A stretch of DNA of 64,000 nt from JABMMZ01 sp964505065 (GTDB lineage: Bacteria; Bacteroidota; Bacteroidia; NS11-12g; UBA955): positions 1 to 64,000 of the forward strand of contig CAZDGF010000006.1 of NCBI GenBank assembly GCA_964505065.1, written 5' to 3'. This document shows, one piece after another, positions 7,193 through 16,259 of this stretch (positions are counted from its first letter, which is position 1; every line of letters starts with the position of its first letter). The notes beneath the pieces were generated by a model. It did not search any database. It was given only the letters and a program-made list of their open reading frames with translations, and was not told where the DNA came from. The translations under genes were made by a program, and so were the position numbers.

Positions 7193-9325
7193 ATGGCAGT
7201 AATAAATAAATTAAGAAAAAGAGGATGGTTGCTACTTGTAGTAGTTGGTGCTACCTTGTTGCTTTTCATTTTACAAGCAGTTATCGAAAATACCAATAAA
7301 ATAGGGTTTTCGGGTAAAGAAAGTATTGGCGAAATAGATGGCAAAAAAATAAAAATAGCTGAATATGATGCAGAATATAGAAATACAATTGCTATGCAAG
7401 AAGCCAATGGTGCTGTTTTGAACGAAGAACAAAAAGAAAATCTTGGAAATACTGTATGGAATAAATTTATTGTAGATAATTTATTGATGAAAGAATTTGA
7501 AAAAATTGGAATTGCTGTAAGTGATGATGAAGCTTTTAGCTTATTATACACCAATGATGCAAGCCCTGTTATTAAACAAAATTTTACCCAAGAAGGTCAG
7601 CAATTCGACCCTGCAAATGTTATCAATTTTAGAAATCAAATTTCTAAAAAAGGAGCGAATATGACCAAAGAATTGTATAATGCAAAGCAACAATATGAAA
7701 TTATAGTTGACCAAGTAATTATTGAATCTCAAAACAAAAAATACAACTCATTAATAGCAAAAAGCTTATATACAACCGCACTAGATGCTCAACAAGGATT
7801 CGCAAATAATGCCTACAATGTATCTGGCAAAATTATTACTTTAAATTATACTAACTTGCCCGATAAAGATTTTAAAGTAACCGATTCGGATTTAAAAGAT
7901 TACATTAGCAAACACAAAGAAGAATTTAAGCAAGAAGAAAACAGAGATATTGAGTTTGCATTATGGACAATTGCCCCATCAGCACAAGATACATTAGCAG
8001 TGAAAAATGAAGTAGCAAAACAAATCAATGATTTTGCAAAAACAGAAAACGATTCGGAATATGTAACATTGTATAGCACAGCCCAATTTGATACAACATT
8101 TAGAAGATATGGCAATATTCCAAAAATACTTGACGAAGCTGTATATAATGCCCCTAAAGATAGTGTTGTTGGTCCAATATTCTATAACGGTGGCTTTAGT
8201 TTAATAAAAGTATTGGCTACAAAATTTGATAGTATAAACTATTGCCATTTGGTAAAAGCAGAAATAGTAGTAAAAGGCACTACAAAACAAGATACATTAG
8301 CAGCCATTGGCATTGGAAAAGGCATAATTGCAGAAAGCAAAAATGTAGCATTAAATAAAACAGAAGAGTTTTTTAGTCAAAAAGCATCTCAAGGCATATT
8401 ACAAAGCCCTATGGATATGGATTGGATGCAAGAAAGCAATTTACCACCTGATGTTAAAAAATCAATAAAAGGATTAACCAAAGGACAAGCCGTAGTTGTA
8501 AAATCTGTATTTGGATTGTCTATTTATAAAATGGTAGATAACAGAAGCAATAAGCTTGTAAAATTTGCCGAAGTGCGCAAAAATATAGAACCTTTATCTG
8601 CAACTATAGAGGCTGTTAAAAGCAAAGCATCTGAATTTAGAAATGGGCTAACAGGAAAAAGTAAAACTGAATTTGAAGATGCTTTGAAAAAAGCAAATCT
8701 TTCTAAAAGTTTGGCAAGCAATATTAAGCCAACAGATAAAACCATTAATGGTATATCAAATTCAAAAGAAATTATTCGTTGGTTATACAATGATGATAGA
8801 AAAGAAGGCGAGGTATCAGATGTATTTAGCTTTGACGATAGACAAGTAGTTGTAAAACTTGCAAAAATAAAAAAAGAAGGTACAGCATCTGTTGAAGATG
8901 TGAGAGAAAAAGTAGAAAAATTAGTAATAAACGAGAAAAAAGCAGAAAAACTAAAAGCAGATTTAGAAAAAGTATTGAAAACTGCAAAAACTATTGAAGA
9001 TGTAGCCGTAGCTGTAAAATCTATAGCACAGCCAATTGATAAATTATCTTTAGCTATGCCAAGTGTTCCATTTGCTGGCAACGACTCTAAAATGGTTGGT
9101 TTTGTTATGGGCAGTAAACTAAAAACACTCAGCAAACCTTATGCATCTTCAGATGGTGTTCATGTAATTTATTTAGATTCGGAAACAAAAACAGAAATGC
9201 CCAAAGAAATGCTTACCAATAGAATGATGATGAATGGCGAGCAAAAATCAAGAGTATCAGAAACATCATTTGCTGCACTTAAAAAAGCGGCTAAAATAAA
9301 AGATGAGCGTTATAAATTCTATTAA
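7193..9325 (+). CDS. PpiD/SurA-like membrane-anchored peptidyl-prolyl isomerase
   Basis: A 710-residue foldase. A positively charged N-terminus (NKLRKRG) leads into one transmembrane helix (WLLLVVVGATLLLFILQAV, about residues 12-30) that anchors a periplasmic body. Residues 40-330 are a SurA-N-like chaperone region with IGEIDGKKI and a long helical arm. A parvulin/PPIC domain follows (about 225-350), with the typical VGPIFYNGGFSLIKVL strand, and a second degenerate one lies around 440-590. The length and layout fit the ~700-residue Bacteroidota PpiD-like proteins. Expected role: folding of exported and outer-membrane proteins. A weak -7 element (TATTTTGC, 7163-7170) precedes it; a terminator follows. 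Confidence 0.9.
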   Translation: MAVINKLRKRGWLLLVVVGATLLLFILQAVIENTNKIGFSGKESIGEIDGKKIKIAEYDAEYRNTIAMQEANGAVLNEEQKENLGNTVWNKFIVDNLLMKEFEKIGIAVSDDEAFSLLYTNDASPVIKQNFTQEGQQFDPANVINFRNQISKKGANMTKELYNAKQQYEIIVDQVIIESQNKKYNSLIAKSLYTTALDAQQGFANNAYNVSGKIITLNYTNLPDKDFKVTDSDLKDYISKHKEEFKQEENRDIEFALWTIAPSAQDTLAVKNEVAKQINDFAKTENDSEYVTLYSTAQFDTTFRRYGNIPKILDEAVYNAPKDSVVGPIFYNGGFSLIKVLATKFDSINYCHLVKAEIVVKGTTKQDTLAAIGIGKGIIAESKNVALNKTEEFFSQKASQGILQSPMDMDWMQESNLPPDVKKSIKGLTKGQAVVVKSVFGLSIYKMVDNRSNKLVKFAEVRKNIEPLSATIEAVKSKASEFRNGLTGKSKTEFEDALKKANLSKSLASNIKPTDKTINGISNSKEIIRWLYNDDRKEGEVSDVFSFDDRQVVVKLAKIKKEGTASVEDVREKVEKLVINEKKAEKLKADLEKVLKTAKTIEDVAVAVKSIAQPIDKLSLAMPSVPFAGNDSKMVGFVMGSKLKTLSKPYASSDGVHVIYLDSETKTEMPKEMLTNRMMMNGEQKSRVSETSFAALKKAAKIKDERYKFY

Positions 9326-9344
9326 TAGTAAGTAAATTATCAAT

Positions 9345-9378
9345 AAAAAAACCACCTTCAACAAGGTGGTTTTTTTTA
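9345..9378 (+). terminator. Intrinsic terminator after the PPIase gene
   Basis: ACCACCTT (9351-9358) pairs with AAGGTGGT (9363-9370) around a CAAC loop. The stem is extended by flanking A and T runs, and eight T follow. Confidence 0.9.
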
Positions 9379-9414
9379 TACCCAAAATAAAATACTAATT
9401 TCGCCTTTTAAAAT

Positions 9415-10818
9415 ATGGAAAATCCTATTTATACGCCTAAAAATAAAGTAAGAATTGTTACCGCAGCATCATTATTTGATGGACACGATGCCGCAATAAA
9501 TGTAATGCGTAGAATTATACAAGCTACAGGCTGCGAGGTAATACACCTTGGGCACGATAGAAGTGCTGAAGAAGTTGTAGATACTGCCATACAAGAAGAT
9601 GCCAATGCCATAGCTATGACAAGCTATCAAGGTGGGCATAATGAATATTTTAAGTATATGTTCGATTTGTTGAAAGAAAAAGGTGCAAGTCATATCAAAA
9701 TATTTGGTGGCGGTGGTGGCACTATTCTTCCTGAAGAAATTGCAGACTTACAAGCTTACGGCATTACAAAAATATACCACCCAGATGATGGCAGAGAAAT
9801 GGGGCTGCAAGGTATGATAAACGATTTGGTGCAAAAAAGCGATTTTGCAACAGGCAGAGATATTGAATTTAATGAAAACGAAATATTAGCTAAAAATCCT
9901 ACAGCACTTGCAAAACTAATATCATCGGCAGAAAATTTTCCTGCTGAATTTTTAACACATAAAGATAAAATAATACAATTAATTGGCAATAAAAAAATAC
10001 CTGTATTGGGTATAACAGGCACAGGCGGTGCTGGTAAAAGCAGCTTGGTAGATGAATTTGTACGTAGATTTTTATTCGATTTTAAAGATAAAACCATTGG
10101 CATTATTTCTGTTGACCCCAGCAAACGCAAAACAGGAGGTGCATTACTTGGCGATAGAATACGTATGAATAGCATTAGAAACCCTCGTGTATATATGCGC
10201 TCTTTGGCTACAAGGCAAAGCAATTTGGCATTGAGCAAACATGTGGATGATGCCCTATTGGTGCTTAAAGCAGCCCAATTTGATTTAATTATACTTGAAA
10301 CAAGCGGCATAGGGCAAAGCGATACAGAAATAACCGACCATAGCGATGCTACAATGTATGTAATGACACCAGAATATGGTGCAGCAACACAACTTGAAAA
10401 AATAGATATGCTTGATTTTGCAGATATTATTGCTGTAAATAAATTTGACAAAAAAGGTGCTGCCGATGCTTTAAGAGATGTAAAAAAACAATTCCAACGC
10501 AACCATAAATTATTTGATAAAGAAGCAGATACAATGCCCGTATATGGCACAATAGCAAGCCAATTTAACGACCCAGGCATGAATAATCTTTACCGCTCCT
10601 TGATAGATTTAATTGACCATAAAACTGGCTCTAATTTTAAATCAGATTTTAAAGCTACCGATGAAATGAGTGAAAAAATATTCATTATTCCACCAGCACG
10701 AAACAGGTATTTAAGCGAAATTAGCGAAACCGTTAGAAACTATAATAAACAAGCAATAGAACAAGCAGAAATAGCTGAAAAATTATACCAATTAGAAGGA
10801 GTAAAAAAGCTATTGTAA
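9415..10818 (+). CDS. B12-binding and MeaB-type G-protein module, IcmF without mutase domain
   Basis: A 467-residue protein that matches the first half of IcmF, the fused isobutyryl-CoA mutase. Residues about 10-140 are a cobalamin-binding domain with SLFDGHDAA (Asp22, His24, the DxH signature) and a GGGGG loop. Residues about 190-420 are a MeaB/ArgK-like GTPase with Walker A GTGGAGKS (202-209), ETSGIGQSD, and NKFD for guanine binding. A helical linker (residues 430-467) ends exactly at the stop. Full IcmF proteins are roughly 1,100 residues and continue into the acyl-CoA-binding TIM barrel, which is absent here and not found downstream. Either the large subunit is encoded elsewhere or the gene is truncated. 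The upstream TAATTTCG (9396-9403) is a near-consensus -7 element. Confidence 0.85.
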   Translation: MENPIYTPKNKVRIVTAASLFDGHDAAINVMRRIIQATGCEVIHLGHDRSAEEVVDTAIQEDANAIAMTSYQGGHNEYFKYMFDLLKEKGASHIKIFGGGGGTILPEEIADLQAYGITKIYHPDDGREMGLQGMINDLVQKSDFATGRDIEFNENEILAKNPTALAKLISSAENFPAEFLTHKDKIIQLIGNKKIPVLGITGTGGAGKSSLVDEFVRRFLFDFKDKTIGIISVDPSKRKTGGALLGDRIRMNSIRNPRVYMRSLATRQSNLALSKHVDDALLVLKAAQFDLIILETSGIGQSDTEITDHSDATMYVMTPEYGAATQLEKIDMLDFADIIAVNKFDKKGAADALRDVKKQFQRNHKLFDKEADTMPVYGTIASQFNDPGMNNLYRSLIDLIDHKTGSNFKSDFKATDEMSEKIFIIPPARNRYLSEISETVRNYNKQAIEQAEIAEKLYQLEGVKKLL

Positions 10819-11015
10819 TGTGTGGGTTATAGTAACAATAAAATAAACCCAAATTCAGCAATAGCATTGCTAAATCGAATAACAAAGTGCAAATCATGTT
10901 TTTACAAAACATAATTGCAATTTTTAAATCGGGGTTAATCCCAACTAAATCAAATAGTTCAATTTTTCAAATCTCTTATTGATTAATTTGGGATAAATAG
11001 ATATACATAATGACA

Positions 11016-11046
11016 AAAAAAGGTAACACAATGTGCTACCTTTTTT
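11016..11046. terminator. Bidirectional terminator between convergent genes
   Basis: AAAAAAGGTA (11016-11025) pairs with TACCTTTTTT (11037-11046), with an inner CAC/GTG extension. It lies between the IcmF-like gene (plus) and the lipoprotein gene (minus) and has A and T runs on the two sides, so it can serve both. The rest of 10819-11015 shows no gene. Confidence 0.85.
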
Positions 11047-11105
11047 AAATTATACCCAAACTTTCATAACTTTTCTTAAATAAAATTCATGAAAGTTAAT
11101 ACGCT

Positions 11106-12059
11106 TTAAAATCCTGCTATAATGGTATTCAAATTGGCTTCTGTCGTTTCTGTCATAGTGGTAATAGCCAAAGTTTGGTTTGTAGTAATTGCTGCAATGG
11201 TTTGAATATCGTAGTAAAATTTACCATCTCTTTTAGCAAAGCATAGTATTTTTACACCTCTGCCTACCACTACTTTATAATAGCCTCCTTGGGTAGAAAA
11301 AGCTTTTAAACTACTATTGGCAGGAATATAGGCTGTTGCACTCTCACCAGTATATTTCATAAAGCATTCTGTATTTTTATTGGTATAGCCGCTTGGGGTG
11401 GTTATGGTAATATCTGTTAATGGTTTTTCGTTCATATATCTATCTAAATTGCACCAAGTAAATAATTTATCTAAGCCATTAATAAACGAATTTTGACCTC
11501 TTTTTATATCCGTACTGTCCCATTGTTCCCACACTATTTTATTGGTGCCGCCTGTAGCAGCCACACCTTCAAATACTTTGTTGTTTAAGTCAAAACCTGT
11601 AATTTCAGAACTGTATTTTACACCATTTCTTAATTTTAATGAGTTAGTTCCTGCTGCATCAAAAGCTTCTAATTTAAACATACCTGCCGAAATTAATAAA
11701 TCGCCACTATCGTTTAGAGTAGTTATACCGCTTTTTATCATATCGGCAGTATTGGTAATGGTTTTAATTTTTAACACAACGCTGCCGTTGTATGGGCTAC
11801 CATCAGCATTTGCAAAGGCATCTGCTGGCACTGTAGCCGAAATACCATTGGCATTTACTGTACCTCCTGTATTAGAAGGAATTGTTATAGATGCACCAGG
11901 TAATAATTGCCCGTCTAAATAGGTTCTCATATCGGAGCTGCTTACATTGGTTTCCCATTGAGGGGTAGTGTCTGTGGTTGGTTTTGTTTCTTCTGTTTTC
12001 TTTTTGCAAGAAAATAAAACCATTGTAGCTAATAATGTGTAGATAAATTTGTTCTTCAT
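11106..12059 (-). CDS. Lipoprotein with ZU5-like beta domain
   Basis: A 317-residue protein. The signal peptide MKNKFIYTLLATMVLFSC ends in a lipobox with Cys18, followed by KKK. After a Thr-rich linker, residues about 55-150 contain GGTVNANGISATVPADAF followed by a SGDLLISAGMFKLEA block. This pattern is found in many Bacteroidota surface proteins and resembles the ZU5-like fold (GG...ISVPAGAF). The C-terminal half has no family that I recognise. Convergent with the IcmF-like gene and sharing its terminator; ftsK lies upstream on the same strand. Function unknown. Confidence 0.75.
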   Translation of the reverse strand: MKNKFIYTLLATMVLFSCKKKTEETKPTTDTTPQWETNVSSSDMRTYLDGQLLPGASITIPSNTGGTVNANGISATVPADAFANADGSPYNGSVVLKIKTITNTADMIKSGITTLNDSGDLLISAGMFKLEAFDAAGTNSLKLRNGVKYSSEITGFDLNNKVFEGVAATGGTNKIVWEQWDSTDIKRGQNSFINGLDKLFTWCNLDRYMNEKPLTDITITTPSGYTNKNTECFMKYTGESATAYIPANSSLKAFSTQGGYYKVVVGRGVKILCFAKRDGKFYYDIQTIAAITTNQTLAITTMTETTEANLNTIIAGF

Positions 12060-12158
12060 AATGTATAATAATTTAAAATTACAGCTAATACAATATTATT
12101 GTAGCTACCCCCCAAATAAATAAAAATAAAATTTTACGAATGACAGAAATATGACAAT

Positions 12159-14699
12159 TTACTTATTGTACAAATTATCTAAAAAAACATCTAAACTGGC
12201 TTCATCGGGTATTAAAACTTTGCGGGCTTTTGCGCCTTCAAAATTACCTACAATACCTGCTTGTTCTAATTGGTCAACAAGCCTGCCTGCCCTGTTATAG
12301 CCCAATTTTAATTTGCGCTGAATAAGCGATGTACTGCCCTGCTGCGTTTGCACTATTAATCGTGCAGCATCTTCAAATAAGGCATCACGCTCGTTAGGGT
12401 CAAAGTCTTCTCTTGCACCTCCTTCGTCATCGCCTCTAAATTCTGGCAATTGCAATGCACTTGGATAACCCCTTTGATTACCTATAAATTCAGTAATTTT
12501 TTCTACCTCGGGCGTATCTACAAATGGGCATTGCAAGCGAATTAAATCATTGCCTGTGCTAAACAACATATCGCCTTTGCCTATTAGCTGGTCGGCACCG
12601 TTGCTATCCAATATCGTTCTTGAATCTATTTTAGAAGTTACCCTAAATGCCAAACGTGCAGGAAAATTGGCTTTAATAGTACCTGTAATAATATTTACCG
12701 AAGGGCGTTGCGTAGCCAATATTACATGAATACCAATGGCACGAGCCAATTGAGCTAAACGGGCAATTGGGGTTTCTACTTCCCTACCTGCTGTCATCAT
12801 TAAATCGGCTACCTCATCTATAACTACAACTATGTAGGGTAAAAACCTATGTCCCTCCGTAGGCAATAGTTTACGTTCTTTAAATTTGGTATTATACTCA
12901 ATAATATTACGCTTTCCTGCCGATTTTAATAATTCGTATCGCTCATCCATTTCCATACACAAAGAGTTGAGCGTATTGCACACCAATTTTGTATCTGTAA
13001 TAATAGAATCGCCATCGCCAGGCAGTTTGGCTAAATAATGTCGTTCTATTTTGTTGTACAAAGTTAGCTCCACTTTCTTTGGGTCAACAAGAACAAACTT
13101 TAATTCTGATGGATGCTTTTTGTATAGCAAAGAAACAATTAATGTATTTAAGCCTACGGATTTTCCTTGCCCTGTAGCACCTGCACAAAGCAAATGAGGC
13201 ATTTTACTTAAATCTGCCATATACAGCTCGTTAGAAATGGTTTTACCCAAAATAACAGGTAGTTCAAAATTGCATTCTTGAAACTTTTTGCTGGCTATCA
13301 TGCTGCGCATAGGCACCATTTCTGGTTTTTTATTTGGCACTTCAATACCTATAGTTCCCCTGCCAGGTATGGGCGCAATAATACGAATACCCAATGCCGC
13401 TAAACTCAATGCAATATCATCTTCTAAATTTTTTATCCTTGAAATTTTAACACCAGGGGCTGGTACAATTTCATACAATGTAACCGTAGGTCCTATATTG
13501 GCTTTAATTTCTGAAATGGCTATGTTGTAATTTTTAAGGGTTTCTACAATCATATTTTTGCTGCTTTCAAGCTCTGTGCGGTCTATTTCTACTTTTGTAA
13601 ATTCGTACTCTTGCAGTAAATCTATTGTTGGAAACTGATAACCGGGTAAATCTAATCGTGGGTCGTAGGGTTCATCTAAATTTGGCGTATGCTCCTCTCC
13701 TGCATTAAGTTCGTCAATTAAAGTTGGTGCTGAAATTGGTGGCACATATATTTCTTCTTCTACTGTTTCTATTTTTAATTCAAAATCAGATGCAGGAATA
13801 TCTTTTTTATTTGCTTTAGGTATATCAATATTAAAATTTATTGGTATTGCTGGTGTTTCAGGCTCATCTTCGTTTAAAGTTATCAATTGAATACCTTCAT
13901 CTACCGCCATATTGGGCTTTGGAATTTCCCCATCGGCTATTATTTCAGTATGAATATCTTCATAATGTTTTTTCATGCTTTCTGCCTCTGTTTCATGGTT
14001 GCTAAAGGCTATTTTGCTGCTTTCGTCTTCTTCCAAATCTGTTGCAGTAGCTAATTTCTTTTTGCCTAATCTTAAATCTATATTATAAACTATTACCAAA
14101 AAGGCAAGGGCATATAAAAACAATACTAAGCCTACCCCACCATAGCCCAACAGGCTATGCAGCCACATAAACCCAAAATAGCCAAAGCCACCGCCCATGT
14201 GTATATTGCTTTTATGAAAAATAAAACCCAATAACACAGAAAGCCAAACAATGGTAAAAAAACTGTAGCGCAATATTTTTGTCATGGGGCGCAGCTGCCA
14301 GTTAAAAAGCAATTTTGTACCCAATGTAAATACTGTAATCAATAAAATATAAGAAGCTATACCAAACCATTTGTGTATAAAAAGATGGGCAAACCAAGCC
14401 CCAATATAGCCCATCATATTGCTCGCGCCTCGGGTATTATTGGCTTTATACCAAGCCCAATTGCTACTTTGAAGAATATCTTGGTCGGTTTCAAAACCAG
14501 TTAGGTTTATTATATGCGAGGTAAAAGCAATAAATAAAAACAAAGAAAACAGAATAAAGAAAGCCCCTGCTATTTTGTGGGTACGCTCATCTTTTAGCCA
14601 AGCTAATTTACCGCCAGCCAAAGGTTTTTTACTTTCCTTTTCCTCTGGCTGAAAATCATCGGCTGCATTTTTAAAACTATTTCCTTTTTTACTTGCCAT
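12159..14699 (-). CDS. ftsK: DNA translocase FtsK
   Basis: An 846-residue FtsK/SpoIIIE translocase that pumps chromosome ends through the division septum. In order: a charged N-terminus; four or five transmembrane helices (about residues 40-210; FtsK_4TM type); an acidic linker (about 215-370); the alpha domain; the RecA-like motor with Walker A GATGQGKS near residue 508 and Walker B IVVVIDEVADL; and the gamma winged helix at the C-terminus (LIQRKLKLGYNRAGRLVDQLEQAG). The frame opens with a TTG at 14717, but that codon lies inside a perfect -7 element (TATTTTTG, 14715-14722), so I place the start at ATG 14699, giving MASKKGNSF. The length is normal for the phylum. Confidence 0.95.
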   Translation of the reverse strand: MASKKGNSFKNAADDFQPEEKESKKPLAGGKLAWLKDERTHKIAGAFFILFSLFLFIAFTSHIINLTGFETDQDILQSSNWAWYKANNTRGASNMMGYIGAWFAHLFIHKWFGIASYILLITVFTLGTKLLFNWQLRPMTKILRYSFFTIVWLSVLLGFIFHKSNIHMGGGFGYFGFMWLHSLLGYGGVGLVLFLYALAFLVIVYNIDLRLGKKKLATATDLEEDESSKIAFSNHETEAESMKKHYEDIHTEIIADGEIPKPNMAVDEGIQLITLNEDEPETPAIPINFNIDIPKANKKDIPASDFELKIETVEEEIYVPPISAPTLIDELNAGEEHTPNLDEPYDPRLDLPGYQFPTIDLLQEYEFTKVEIDRTELESSKNMIVETLKNYNIAISEIKANIGPTVTLYEIVPAPGVKISRIKNLEDDIALSLAALGIRIIAPIPGRGTIGIEVPNKKPEMVPMRSMIASKKFQECNFELPVILGKTISNELYMADLSKMPHLLCAGATGQGKSVGLNTLIVSLLYKKHPSELKFVLVDPKKVELTLYNKIERHYLAKLPGDGDSIITDTKLVCNTLNSLCMEMDERYELLKSAGKRNIIEYNTKFKERKLLPTEGHRFLPYIVVVIDEVADLMMTAGREVETPIARLAQLARAIGIHVILATQRPSVNIITGTIKANFPARLAFRVTSKIDSRTILDSNGADQLIGKGDMLFSTGNDLIRLQCPFVDTPEVEKITEFIGNQRGYPSALQLPEFRGDDEGGAREDFDPNERDALFEDAARLIVQTQQGSTSLIQRKLKLGYNRAGRLVDQLEQAGIVGNFEGAKARKVLIPDEASLDVFLDNLYNK

Positions 14700-14714
14700 T
14701 ATTTTTATAACACG

Positions 14715-14722
14715 CAAAAATA
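14715..14722 (-). promoter_or_regulatory. -7 element of the ftsK promoter
   Basis: On the minus strand the sequence is TATTTTTG, a perfect TAnnTTTG. Transcription would begin around 14708, only about ten bases before ATG 14699. It therefore excludes the TTG at 14717 as start. Confidence 0.65.
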
Positions 14723-14948
14723 TAACGTAAAGCAGCTATTAAATATTATATACTATCTTAACAAATCCACATTCTTTAAATTGTGTTTAAATTAATGGAA
14801 TGGGTGGCGAAGGATTTAGGATTTAGGGGATTTGAATTGGATAGATAGAAAATGTTAGAGCCAGAGAAACAGCAGGCAAATAAAGATGCTAATGTGGGCG
14901 CTAAAAAACAAGTAAAAACAATTGCGCTAAAAAGACAATCAAATATTT

Positions 14949-14956
14949 TACTTTTG
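14949..14956 (+). promoter_or_regulatory. -7 element and leader hairpin
   Basis: TACTTTTG matches TAnnTTTG and lies 41 bases before the start at 14998. The leader contains a hairpin with arms GGTGTTTTT (14962-14970) and AAAAACACC (14979-14987). The remaining 14723-14948 shows no gene. Confidence 0.6.
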
Positions 14957-14997
14957 TAGGCGGTGTTTTTAAAATTGAAAAAACACCTTAAAAATCA

Positions 14998-15717
14998 ATG
15001 AAAAAAATACGCCTAATTTTAGTTTTATTTTTTTGTGCAAATAATATTTATGCACAAAAAACAATTACTTTTAAAGATACATTTATTGTTGTCAGAAAAG
15101 TAAAAAATGACACCACTATTCATCAGAAATTTAGATTTAAAAACAATGGCAAATTGCCCCTCTCTATTAAAAGTTGGAAAGCCTTAAACGATGGCATTGA
15201 ATGTAAATACAGTAAAGAAAATATAAAGCCCAATGATAGTGGGTTTGTGTATTTTATTTTTAGTATAGCTAAAAATTCAAAAGCATTTTCAAAAAAAATA
15301 GAATTGACATTTTCTAATGGCAAGAAAAAACAATTAGAAATTACTTATTGCGCAGATAATGAATTTGTATTTGGCGAAACTACACACGATTTTGACATTG
15401 AAGGAGGAATAGATGAACCTTATTATTATAAATTTAAAAATATAAGCAATGATACATTATTAATAACTGACTGCGACCAACCTGGAGAAGGCAGTATGTT
15501 TTCGTACACCAAAAAACCTATACTTCCACATCAAAATTTTGAAATTAAATTATTAGTCAATAATAACGGAAGAGATGAATTTTTAAATAAATGGGGGAGC
15601 TTTTACTTTTCATATTTAAATACAAGTAAAGATTTAATCAATTACGTTCCTAAACTTATGCTTAATTTCAAAGGAGACAAAAAAACTGGCGGAGGAAATC
15701 TTAAAATAAGCCGCTAA
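14998..15717 (+). CDS. Secreted DUF1573-like protein
   Basis: A 239-residue protein with a Sec signal peptide (residues 1-19, cleavage after IYAQ). Two Ig-like beta-sandwich repeats follow (about 20-115 and 120-225). Each has the pattern of the DUF1573 (PF07610) family: an aromatic/Asp start (TTHDFDIEGG), a central FKNISNDTLLI strand for the 'added domain with subtle structure' and a closing Pro-rich turn. The family is abundant in Bacteroidota and is probably a periplasmic or surface adhesion-type fold; no enzymatic role is known. Transcribed from a TAnnTTTG promoter, and followed 15 bases later by a broken gene. Confidence 0.65.
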   Translation: MKKIRLILVLFFCANNIYAQKTITFKDTFIVVRKVKNDTTIHQKFRFKNNGKLPLSIKSWKALNDGIECKYSKENIKPNDSGFVYFIFSIAKNSKAFSKKIELTFSNGKKKQLEITYCADNEFVFGETTHDFDIEGGIDEPYYYKFKNISNDTLLITDCDQPGEGSMFSYTKKPILPHQNFEIKLLVNNNGRDEFLNKWGSFYFSYLNTSKDLINYVPKLMLNFKGDKKTGGGNLKISR

Positions 15718-15732
15718 ACCAATAAAAAAACA

Positions 15733-15975
15733 ATGAAAAAAATACTCATTATACTCGCCATTATTTTATTAGCCATTGTTGGCTATTGGGCTTGGCTAAA
15801 ATTTAGCCCCAATAAATTTTTAGATGGTTTTTACCTTGTGCCGCAAGATGCCGTTATGGTAATAGAAACAGAAGACCCCATTTTTGCCATTGTTGGTCTT
15901 ATGACCAACAATTTTTCAAGATATTTATTTAAAAAATGGTTGCTTTTGTTGGTGATAACACCAACAACGGCTTAA
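15733..15975 (+). pseudogene. 5' fragment of a membrane-anchored protein gene, broken by repeats
   Basis: The frame starts with an intact N-terminal signal anchor (MKKILIILAIILLAIVGYWAW, residues 1-21 shown in part) and a VPQDAVMVIETEDPI block, which reads like the N-terminus of a DUF3352-type Bacteroidota protein of several hundred residues. After about residue 52 the coding sequence runs into a palindromic repeat (from 15889) and then a 64-bp tandem repeat, and stops at 15975. The missing body is not found downstream. I judge it a truncated gene; a translated 80-residue product cannot be excluded. Confidence 0.6.
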
Positions 15976-16038
15976 AATTTCTCAAGATATTTATTAAAAA
16001 AATGGTTGCTTTTGTTGGTAATAACACCAACATCGGCT
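15889..16038. repeat. Tandem palindromic repeat array at a gene junction
   Basis: Three palindromes with the core TGTTGGT...ACCAACA occur in a row: 15889-15912 (10-bp arms), 15946-15967 (9-bp arms) and 16012-16033. The last two lie in a 63-64 bp direct repeat, 15910-15973 and 15976-16038, that also shares TCAAGATATTTATT and ATGGTTGCTTTTGTTGGT. A degenerate copy lies at 2841-2874. The array separates two broken genes. Confidence 0.85.
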
Positions 16039-16045
16039 GAAAAAA

Positions 16046-16189
16046 GTAAACATTTTATTTGAAGAAAAAGGAAATGAAACTACTATTGTTGAAACCTTTG
16101 AACCTGAAAAAGAAAACACTTTAGAATTGCAACAAATGGGTTGGCAAGCCATTTTAAACAATTTTAAACTGTATGTGGAGCAGAATTAA
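16046..16189 (+). pseudogene. 3' fragment of an AHSA1/SRPBCC-family gene
   Basis: A 47-codon open stretch without start codon ends in a stop at 16187-16189. It encodes ETTIVETFEPEKENTLELQ followed by QMGWQAILNNFKLYVEQN. This is the recognisable C-terminal strand and helix of AHSA1-type SRPBCC proteins (Aha1-like, usually about 150 residues; consensus QQGWQAILDNFKKYVE). The N-terminal two thirds are missing and are replaced by the palindromic repeat array. Decayed gene. Confidence 0.7.
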
Positions 16190-16225
16190 AAATGTTTAAA
16201 ATTTTTATGTTTTAGTAAATAGCAG

Positions 16226-16233
16226 TACGTTTG
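16226..16233 (+). promoter_or_regulatory. -7 element before the aminotransferase gene
   Basis: TACGTTTG is a perfect TAnnTTTG; a T-rich run (16202-16206) stands about 20 bases upstream in the -33 position. Expected transcription start is near 16240, ahead of the TTG start at 16260. Confidence 0.65.
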
Positions 16234-16259
16234 CATTTTGTTTCTAAAAAATAAATATT

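Noticed and set aside
8524..9135. Long open frame (203 codons) on the minus strand inside the PPIase gene
   Set aside because: It is the mirror of a strongly supported coding sequence; the translation is Ser/Thr/Phe-rich without any recognisable domain.
9756..10580. Antisense frame of 274 codons across the IcmF-like gene
   Set aside because: It lies opposite conserved B12 and GTPase motifs and has the usual shadow composition.
10819..11015. Remnant of the missing mutase domain after the IcmF-like gene
   Set aside because: Frames in this stretch are short and full of stops, and no mutase motif is visible.
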